From Uranotaenia lowii (lineage: Eukaryota > Arthropoda > Insecta > Diptera > Culicidae), in assembly GCF_029784155.1 (NCBI RefSeq), contig NC_073692.1, positions 426,541,324 to 426,605,323 on the forward strand: a stretch of 64,000 bases of DNA, written 5' to 3'. The notes under the pieces were generated by a model. It was not told the origin of the DNA. It saw only the letters and a list, made by a program, of their open reading frames with translations, and did not search any database. Positions 48,196 through 57,900 of the stretch are shown here, piece after piece; the first letter of the stretch is position 1, and each line of letters opens with the position of its first letter. Made by a program: the position numbers and the translations under genes.

Positions 48196-48552
48196 GACTC
48201 ATTTTTCATCTCAACTATCTTTATCTTTATACTTTATTTTTCCACAAACTTTATATTATTCTTCACGAGATAACACGTCACGCAAAATAAATATTAAAAC
48301 CTATTTGAAATAGGGGGGTTTAATTCTCCAGAAATTCCACTGTTTCTGAATACGCTGTATAACTGGTAAGCACATCCAGTGTTAACTTCATGATATTATT
48401 AGAAGCTTTTTATAAAAATTCATCCACGTTTATCTGCACTTTTCACGTTTTCCTGTTTACATTTGGATTTTTTTCGCGGCGGGACGAAAATAAAAACATG
48501 TGCGCTCCGATTTGGTCAATGCCTACTCTTCAAATCTTTTTTACCTTTTGTT
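48196..48552. other. Non-coding DNA
   Basis: AT-rich with no recognisable gene or RNA. Confidence 0.5.
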
Positions 48553-48855
48553 AGAGCAAGTTCACTGGTGTTGGGGAAAAGTGGTAGAAATGTTGACACT
48601 TACGGCACATTTTGAAAATTTTGCCGTGCAAAAACATTTTCAAGATCTGTGGCCTTCTAATTTTTTTACAGCACGTGTTGTATTTTCGCATGCTGTGATG
48701 CAAAAATAGCAATATTTGTATCACATACGGCTGAAATAGAAACAGTGTTGTAAAAAAATACAACACCCCAAGATCTTGAAAACAATTTTGCATTATAAAA
48801 TAATCAAAATGTCAAAATTTCTACCACTTTTTCCCAACACCAGTGAACTTGCTCT
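48553..48855. mobile_element. MITE, 303 bp, with ~46-bp terminal inverted repeats
   Basis: The left end AGAGCAAGTTCACTGGTGTT and the reverse complement of the right end match for about 46 bp with two differences. Weaker symmetry continues inward: ATTTTCAAGATCT on the left, AGATCTTGAAAA on the right. The centre contains GCATGCTGTGATGCAAAAAT. The target-site duplication is not clear (T-rich on both sides). A truncated relative lies at 2454-2633. Non-coding. Confidence 0.88.
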
Positions 48856-50684
48856 TTAGATTTGAAATTTGAGTATGAAACAAAAAAGCATAAGTTATAG
48901 TTATAAGTGAAATTCATAAAAAAGAATTCAAAGTCTGAAAGACAAAGTATAATTTTTTTTTAACAATATTCATATTTAAATTGTAAAATAATCAAAATAT
49001 AAAAATAAAGAACCAACAGAGGAGTTAGATCCCGTTAGATATTTCAATTAAAAATAACACCTTTATAATATTTTTCACTAAGTTAGGAATTTTTATTAGA
49101 CAATCTTCCAACTTTTTCAATACGCCCAAATACATAAGATTAGCTAAATGAAACTGTTTTATTCTCTTAACTTTATGTTTATCCTTGTCGGTGACTTCGA
49201 TTTGTTTACTAGTTTTTACAGAAATTTCTTGAGTTTTGAAATGATCACGGCGCCGATTATTTCTATTTTTCTCTATAATTTTTCAAAACAACCAAGAAAA
49301 GTACCCCTGAACTCCGACCACCAACAGGAGAGCCAAAAAAAAAAACAAAAAGTCAATGTAAGAAAATCCCCAAGCCCCATTAACACCCAGGAAAACAAGA
49401 AGGCCTCTCCGAAGCTTGACTTTCAACACACATATCACACATCATTATGTCACGCTCACGCAACACACAGCGCGCTTTTGCTAACTGTAGATAAAACAAC
49501 GGAAAAGAAAAAAAAATAGAAATTTTTCGTCATGTTGTTATGAGTTTATGTGTGTTTAAGAATACTTTCTCCCGGTGCCAGTGAGTCAGTCAGTTACAGT
49601 TTGTTTTCTTTTCCGGGAAAAAGTAAGGAAAACTCCTCAATAAAGCCTTTCTTCCCGAAGCTTTCCTTTCTCGCCCAGTCAGTCAGTCAGTGAGTGAATG
49701 GATGGCAGCGCCGCGCCGCTTTTAGTGAAGCGAGGCAAGAAAAATACACGTTATAAATCGAATAATTTTGCAAAGTTATCACGTTTCATCTTGTATTATT
49801 GGAAAATGAAATTGCTTTTTAAATGAGCGAAGGAGCAGCGAGGGCAATCCTATTTTCATTCACATCTTTTCTGTGTGTTTACCCTCTTCTCGTCTACGCT
49901 CTTTATTCATTGTTGTTCGCGTTGATGATGGTGATGCTGGTCTGGTGGTGTCTTCTCTGCAGCAGCAGCGCTTATTTGTTTGGTCATCAAATGGGACTTA
50001 GCCTGCCACTTTTACTAACATATTCTATTGGCTTTGGGATGTTCTATTCTTCCGGGGTGGAATGACAACGGTCCAGGACTTTCATCACGTTCTAGACAAA
50101 ATTTATCAAGGATTTTCCAAACAGAAAGAAAGGACCCAAAACTTTTCAAACGCCCCAAATTAACCAACCTTTTAAACCAACCGGTGAATTTAAATAAGCT
50201 TTTAGGCAAACTACATTGAAAATAAAACCTACTTATTAAAAATTTGCAGAAATTTATGGTTAATTATCATAACATAAAACAGAAAAATAAAAATGAATCG
50301 TAAATTTTCTAAAGCTACAAAGACACTGCCAACAGGATTTTGTTAAGCACATCACAAACACTAAGATTTTGTAAAAAAAAATCACAACTTCGATTGAGAC
50401 CTTAAGTGTTATTTTTGATTAAATTTGCTTTAGTTTTCGATGGTATTGGCTCATGGCCGTAGGAACGGGGGAGATGGGATTTGAGGGTTAATTTCAAATT
50501 CTCAAGCAAATTTTGATAACGATCTAAAATGATTCAAGTGTAACAATCTCGACTCAGACCTAAGGTCAAAATCTCAAAACAAAAAAAATTTTCCAGGTCC
50601 TCAATTCTACTAAAGTTTTTCAAAAAAAAAAATCACTTGTTGATAGAAAATCGGTCCGAATATTGAATTTAGATAAAATTAGAC
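48856..50684. other. Non-coding DNA
   Basis: 49.5-50.1 kb is GC-richer and contains CAGT tetranucleotide repeats near 49590 and 49677-49695. Open frames of 63-123 codons show no recognised domains, although the hydrophobic frame at 49823-50065 could encode a membrane segment by chance. No gene is supported. Confidence 0.45.
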
Positions 50685-51035
50685 TAAACTTGCCTGTTTG
50701 TCCGGATTTTTCACAGATTTATTTACTTTATTTGCAAAATCAAACAAAAATTTAAATTGTGTCATAAGAATAAGGTATTTAGCATCCAAAACAATAAACA
50801 AAAGATTTTTTCTAATTTTTGGAAGTTAAAAATGCGATGTAAAGCGACTGTTGTGTCTTGAAAAAAAAAAAGAATTACAAGAATTTTTCTTGTTGATTTT
50901 AACAGAAAAGTTCCAAAATTTGCCAGGGTACTGGCCGAGTTTGGTGGAAAATGGCCCGGATTTTGAAAAATATAAAAGTTCTCAAAATTTTGTAAGGCGA
51001 AATAGGCCGGATTTGCCCTGACCGGTTACTTGTGA
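50685..51035. repeat. Degenerate CCGGAT-motif repeat
   Basis: GTCCGGATTTTTCAC at the left, and GCCCGGATTTTGAAA and GGCCGGATTTGCCC at the right, mirror the words near 36.3 kb and 22.6 kb. Likely a decayed transposon of the same broad family. Termini not resolved. Confidence 0.4.
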
Positions 51036-52086
51036 AAAGATAACTGATAAGCTTAAATACACCCACAAATCAGACTCTACTGCAGCAATGAATTTCCTTG
51101 GAGGTGGAATTATCGGTATAAGATTCTAAGCCGGAACGGCATTCTTAGTGCTTTCCCAATCATATCATCTTTGGTATAGTACACTTTTCAATGCATTTTC
51201 GCACAGAAATTTGCTAAATAGGTATTGGATTTTTGCAACCTCTTCTATGGTTGTAGATGTGACCGTTCACCATGCACCCAGGGGAGTTGATGAAATCATT
51301 TATTTAATTTAGGAATTCATGGTAATTTTAAGGAAATTTCACATAATAAAACATCAACTTAAAAACGTAATAAAAATTCTTTAAATAAATAAATAAAAAA
51401 GTGAACTTTCGTAAGAAAAGCTAGAAAATTGAGCAAGAGAATTGCACAATTATAAAATTGAAAAAAAAAACAAACAAAACAAACTTGCCACGTACTGTTA
51501 ACAGCCTCTCACATCACTGTAAGAACCACGACACATCCTTGAACACTTCGTTTTAACAGCAATTTAAGAGTCGTATAACAACAATTTAGACGAGTCTGGA
51601 AGAAAATCCAGAAGGATGGAAAATTGCGTTCAGGATCTTCCTCTTCCACTTGGATCGAGACATCGAGGCAACTTACATCCGAAACTTCAAGCTGCAGTGC
51701 AGAAAGTTAATTTTTATAAAAGTGTGTCAGGTTCAGTAGGGGAAAGTGTTTCTAAATGCACCTAGCGGGTTGAATGCGCTTACAGCCGTTTGGCGGAAGG
51801 GCTGATAAAACAACATATCTAACCATTTGGAGGGTGTTGAAAACGCAGGTTTCAATGGAGGAATAGAATTATTTTTATACAGTTTCGTCTGTGAGGTCAT
51901 TACAATACATCTATATTAATAAGCGGTAGCCAATTGTCACTTTCCACTTATCATATTCCCTAACCGGGAAAGTACTCATATCTCAATGAGTAAAATGATA
52001 CTTCTACTTAGAATATCTGGAGCTCCTGTTGTGTTAACACGAATCCAATTTGAGTAGTCTCATTTAACCGTGTGATGATGTAAACA
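51036..52086. other. Non-coding DNA
   Basis: AT-rich. A short patch at about 51740-51830 is GC-richer. No gene recognised. Confidence 0.5.
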
Positions 52087-53678
52087 TTTGTACCCAGCGA
52101 TGCCACACATACCGATTTCAGAGAAAATTTTCGACCAAGGATCGGTATATACCGAATCCCGATTTTTGGCGAAACACAAAGATTTCATACCGATTTTGGA
52201 CAATTTTGATCAAACAAAAAAAATATTTCCAAAACTCACTCGAAACTGTAGTTTTTCATTGTTATTGTAAAATTTCGATCAAATTTGAGGCGAGTTATAA
52301 GCTAGCAAGCCTCAGCTAGTGGATAGCAACTATGTTTTAGATTAGAGATTATAGCAGATTTAGACGTTAATAGTTCATATCTTGAAGTTGGATGTTCATA
52401 AATTAGGAACTATAATAAATGTGCGCTCGTGATAAACAGTATTCAGTATACAGAATTTAATAGCATAAAAATACTAAATAATAATAATGTTTAAAGTGAA
52501 TAACATAATATGGCTACAGAGCCCTGTCTCCTTAACAGAATTTATATTGTTTCAAAATCGCTATACTACGCGAATGTCAAATCGCTAATCAGACTTTGCC
52601 ATAAGCCAGGCTAATGATTGATGCGAAGATCAATAACAGATGCTAACGTAAAGAAAAGTGAATACAAAAAAAAAGTTGAATCCTTAAAAAAATTAGAAAT
52701 AATTTCAACGTACAGATTTTGAAGCAAACAGAAAAGAACTAAATTTTGATTACCGAACAGTTAACGGAACCAATATATTGAAAAACTTTTCGAACTAATT
52801 GCAAAAAATCATTAGAAACAGAAGAAAAGCTTAACACAGATCTTAAGATAAGTTGGTTATCAAAACTATAGTTTTTCTGGCGTTTCAACATTCTATACGA
52901 ATTGCATAGGAAAATTAAAATTTATGTTTTTAAAGAGGAATTTAACCCACAGAGTCATTCGTCCTCGCGGCCCTCGAGGCAAGTTTGTGTGGCCAGCAAA
53001 GCTAATCACTAATTAAATTGATTTTCTTCTTCTTCTTCTTTTTTTTCTAGATTGTTAATTATCATAAAATAGCAATCCTTACTAAACAAAATAAAAGATT
53101 TATCAATAACTTGATATGCACGTCACTTGTTTGCAGTTGCATTTGTCCCGTATTCATCCAGATTGTTGACATTTTTGTAGGATTTATGTTTTTATTGAGT
53201 TCTTTTCAAGGAATAGATGCAATATTATTTTTTGGAAAAACGTAATATAGGAGTTAAATAGTTAAGTCATTATTTTTAGTTTCAAGCAAAGTTAATATTG
53301 TATGATTAAGTGAAATATTTTTATTCTTAATTAATGACGAAAATAAGGAAAGTTTTATAATAAAGACTGGGTGAACGATTATAGATTTCTTGTCGACATA
53401 ACTCAGCGACAAATTTTTATTTCTCGACAAAAACGATATCTTTGATCCTGTGATTTTGTTACGAATACACAAGGGAACAGCATTTTTGGTACTTATGTTT
53501 CAATAACTGATTTAGTAAAATTTTGGTGTCCTGAATTCAAAACACTTTACAGATTTCGTCTAACAGTTTTAGTTTCTGTGATATGGCGTGTGGAAATTTT
53601 CAAATTGATCAGTTTTGGGTAAAATCGATCTTTCATAACTGATAAACCAATAAACCTACATAAAAACCTAAAGCTGAT

Positions 53679-54286
53679 TGTTTGTTACCAAACCTAATAC
53701 CGAAACGAAAAGTAACAATATTTGCAACCTTAAATTAATTAATTGTTATGTGTAAAATTTCTATAATTATTTTCTATTTATTGTAAAATGTAAAAAATGA
53801 ACCATCCTAGTATAAGAAATAGCATAGCAGTGAGTTACCGGATGAACTGTTTTGAAACGGTAACTCACCAACCAGCTGATGCAACAATAACAAGTCAGCA
53901 TAAACCAGTTGAAAATAAATCTCGTAGCGGCAACATCAGCTCCGTACTACTCGTTGTTTGTTCCGTCGGTCGAGTTTGTAGAAGTTAATAAAGTGGTGTT
54001 TTAATTTGTTCAATCGGTCGTCTATTTGGTGTTATTTTTAAGCACATCCGAAACCCGAAACAGATTTGTGCTGTGTGTTGTACTGCGGATTAAAAAGGGT
54101 GCAACAAATACCTTCCTCCTGACCCGTCGGCAGTGGAAAAGCTGCGAGCCAACCAACCATCAGCGCTAATCGATTGATCGACCCGAGGTGCACCCGCTGC
54201 TGTTGCTGTTGATTGCTGCGGAAGCAGCAAATGGTAAAGCCTCCGATCTAATTGAACCCGGTAAGCTACCCCCTGAATCCTCAACA
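53679..54286 (+). repeat. BEL 5' LTR
   Basis: 608 bp, TG...CA ends, identical by eye to the 3' LTR at a constant offset of 7377. It should drive transcription of the element. An AATAAA candidate polyadenylation signal is at 53987-53992. I could not place a TATA box with confidence; an initiator-like TCAGCTCC lies near 53936. Open frames inside the LTR are duplicated in the other LTR and are not genes. Confidence 0.97.
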
Positions 54287-54287
54287 T

Positions 54288-54304
54288 TGGTCCTTCGAGC
54301 CGGA
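54288..54304 (+). other. Primer binding site (tRNA-Tyr type)
   Basis: TGGTCCTTCGAGCCGGA, one base after the LTR, is complementary to a tRNA 3' end of the form UCCGGCUCGAAGGA-CCA. That acceptor and T-stem sequence matches eukaryotic tRNA-Tyr as I know it. It should prime minus-strand DNA synthesis. Confidence 0.8.
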
Positions 54305-54683
54305 TCGGAGGAATTCCCCACACGGAAGGTAGCGGTGAGTACACCATTTTCTTTACTCGACGCGCTGGCTGCATCAAGTTGGGCCATTTTGCTTGCCTTT
54401 TGTACTGCTGTACATTGTTTTTCGAGCCAAGAAAGCGCAAAGTGAAGCCAAGCCAACAGCACAAAGCCACCAACAGCTGCTAATTTTGATCTGCTGCTAT
54501 GCTGATGTTTTACACCGGTCAGCAAAAATTGGGAAAGTGGATTTGATTGATTTTTGGCGAAAAAGTTTTGGACTTGGAATTCTTCTGGCAAATTCAGTCC
54601 TTATGCACCTGAGGCTTATATATTGGCAATATTGATTAATATTATATGCGATTGGGTGTGAGTGGGTGGCAGTCTTCGCGAAA

Positions 54684-54912
54684 GAATTGTGTGTCGCGTC
54701 GGGAAGGATTTTTTCGTCGATTTTAACACACAATTCTCGGTTTCGTTTCGTGTTAAGATTGATACACCGCGACGGGAAGGATTGAATCGTTCGATTTGTA
54801 TCATTCTTCGTCGCGTAGAAGTGTAAATCCGCGACGGGAAGGATTTAATCGTTCGATTGGTTTACACTTCCGCCGTCGTGTTAAAAACCAGTACATCGGT
54901 TCGGGAAGGATT
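54684..54912 (+). promoter_or_regulatory. BEL leader: three consecutive hairpins with GGGAAGGATT loops
   Basis: Hairpin 1 (54684-54736) has a perfect 11-bp stem, GAATTGTGTGT with ACACACAATTC. Hairpin 2 (54755-54808) has a 12-bp stem with one mismatch, AAGATTGATACA with TGTATCATTCTT. Hairpin 3 (54818-54870) has a 12-bp stem with one G-U pair, GAAGTGTAAATC with GGTTTACACTTC. Their spans are 53, 54 and 53 bases. Each loop contains GGGAAGGATT (54701, 54774, 54836), and loops 2 and 3 also share AATCGTTCGATT. A fourth GGGAAGGATT at 54903 lacks a clear stem. The position between the primer site and the ORF suggests an RNA packaging, dimerisation or translation element; this role is inferred. Confidence 0.75.
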
Positions 54913-54982
54913 TCGTTTGCGTTTTTTGTGCTGTGTTTTCGTTATCGTACAGTGGTGGTAGCAAGTGTCAGTGAATTCCAAC

Positions 54983-57900
54983 ATGCCGAAAACCAAATCC
55001 GACGAAAGGGTGGAGGATGCCATTATTCGTCGCAAGGCTATTTTGACAAACCTGTCGGATGTTGAGAGGTTTACAAAGGAATTCAACGTTGATCGAGACA
55101 CAGGGCGCCTTCAAGTTCGACAAGATTTAGTTGATCGGATCTACGACCAGTTTCAAAAGGCGCAAACCGTCATCGAGAAGTGGGATGGGCCAGACCGGCT
55201 TGAAATGCGTTTGGCTGAGAGATCGACCATCGAGGAAAGGTTTTGTGAGGTGAAAGCATTCCTGTTGAACAATATCCCGGAAAGGTTGAGCAGTTCTACA
55301 TCAGCAGAGCCGACCGCACCAACCAGCACAGCTATGTTTCACCTTCGCCTGCCCAAAATAGATTTGCCGAGGTTCGATGGTGATTTTTCGCGATGGTTGT
55401 CGTTCCGAGACACGTTCAAGTCCATGGTGCACTCGAACCCAGATGTTCCAGCGGTTGCAAAGCTGCAGTACCTGCTTCAGAGTTTGGAAGGCGAAGCCAA
55501 GAAACCTTTCGAGTCCGTGAACGTTGAGGCTGACAACTATCTTATAACTTGGGACGCGTTGATGAAGCGGTATGATAACCAGCGGTACCTGAAACGACAG
55601 CTCTTCAGGGCAATGTACGACATCCAGCCTTTAAGGAAAGAGTCTTCAAAGGATCTTCATACGTTGACTGATGATTTTGACCGCCATGTGAAGGCCATGG
55701 CTAAACTGGGTGAGCCGGTAGGTTACTGGGATACTCCGCTAGTGAACCTACTGTGCTACAAGCTGGATCCTACGACACTTCGAGCCTGGGAGGAAAAAAC
55801 AAGCGACCTGAGAGACATCACTTACCAAGAGTTGATCGATTTCCTGTATTCTCGAGCGATGATGCTGAAGACGATCGTCTCAGAAGAACAGCGCAACCTG
55901 CAAACTATTCCAGCGAGGATGACGGGATCCCAACCGAAGAAGGCGTTCCGATTAGTGGCCAATCCTGTTGCGTCTGATCCAAAACCCGATTTACCCGTGT
56001 GTGTAGTTTGTTCGGAACGACACCATCTATTTCGCTGTAGGAAATTCGCAAGTTTCTCTCCCTACAACCGACGGCAAGTTGTCACATCCCATCGTTTGTG
56101 TTGGAATTGTTTCAATTCCGGCCATTTATCACGATCCTGTTCCTCCAGACACACTTGTCGTTTCTGCAATGGAAAGCATCATTCTCTCCTCCATGATGCG
56201 ATCAAGACCACCAACTTCAATTCGGTTCCGAAACCAACTTCGCTTTTGTCGAATCCACCACTCCCAGCTCCACAACGTAGCACCGCTCCTCCAGATTCAG
56301 ATCCGCAACCATCTACTTCGAGCCAACAAGTTTGTATGACTGTTCAGGCAACGAACAGTACAGTTTTGTTAGAAACGGTGATGCTTTTGGTGGTTGACAG
56401 TACGGGGAAGGAAATTCCGGCGCGGGCGCTGCTTGATTCCGCTAGCATGTGCAGCTTCATGACGAAGAAGTTGGCCAACACTCTCGATCTCCGCCGTTCT
56501 ACCGTTGACATTGCTGTTTCAGGGATTGGTGAATCATCCAAGCAGATCAAGCGCCAGTTAACAGCGAAGATTCGCTCAACCGTAACAAAGTACGCCACGA
56601 AGCTAGATTTCCTTATCCTCAAAAGGCCAACAGTTTGCCTACCGACAGTGAGAATTGATGTTGCTGCTTGGAAAATTCCCGACGTTGACCTGGCTGATCC
56701 ACATTTTTTCATTCCTGCGGACATTGACCTCATCGTTGGCGGAGAAGTGTACCATGAACTTCACGGCGGCAGCAAGATTTCCCTCGGCAATGAGATGCCG
56801 ACTTTAGTGGAGACTGTTTTTGGATGGGCTGTATCCGGATCGGCTCCGATAAATTCCTCCGTAACACCCCGGTTATGCCATCTTACGACCATCGATCGAG
56901 ACCTAGAACAATCCATCGAAAGGTTCTGGGAACTCGAATCTCTGTTGCCGTCCCAAGCTCTGTCAGCTGAAGAAATAAAGTGTGAAGAAGTGTTCAGTGC
57001 TACCACCACTCGCGATTCGTCCGGTCGTTTCGTAGTTAGATTGCCACTCACTAGTGACCCCCTGGTACGTGTTGGTGAATCAAGATCCATCGCCGAGCGC
57101 CGCTTCCAAAGTCTAGAGAGGAGACTTAAGCGAGATCCTGCCACTCGAGAAGCCTACGTTTGTTTCATGGCCGACTACGAACGTTTGGGCCACATGATCA
57201 AGTTGACTGATCCAGTAGACGACTCTGTCCCCCACTGCTATCTACCACATCATCCAGTCTTCAAGGAGTCAAGCACAAGCACCAAGGTCCGTGTTGTTTT
57301 TGACGCTTCGTGCAAGACATCAACCGGCTACTCCATCAACGATATGCAGTTGGTGGGACCTACTATCCAGGACGATCTACTGTCGATCATTATGCGCTTC
57401 CGAACCCACCCAATCGCACTCGTAGCCGACATTGAAAAGATGTACCGCCAAATACAACTGCACCTGGACGACTGTACGTACCAACGAATTCTCTGGCGCC
57501 AAAGTCCCGAAGAGCCTCTCGCAACGTTTGAGCTGCAGACTGTTACGTACGGTTTCGCTTCAGCCCCATTTTTGGCCACCCGCGCTTTACAACGCCTCGC
57601 TGAGGATGAAGTCAGTCGTTTTCCTGTTGCCGCCCCAGTTTTTAAGAACGACTTCTACGTTGACGATTGTTTGTCTGGTGCCGAAGATGTCGAATCCGCT
57701 GTTCAACTCCGCCGAGAAGCATCCGCTCTAGCTGCTTCTGCCGGTTTACCACTCAAGAAATGGGCATCCAATGTTCCTGAAGCGCTTCGTGGTATTCCTC
57801 CAGAAGATTTGGCCGTATCCGCAATCCACAGCCTGCAGGACGATCAGGCTGTCTCTACGCTCGGACTAGTTTGGGAAACACGGTCTGACGTTCTACGTTT

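Noticed and set aside
54090..54635. Open frames of 80-141 codons near the BEL 5' LTR
   Set aside because: They lie in the LTR and leader, several are antisense, and the LTR part is duplicated exactly in the 3' LTR.
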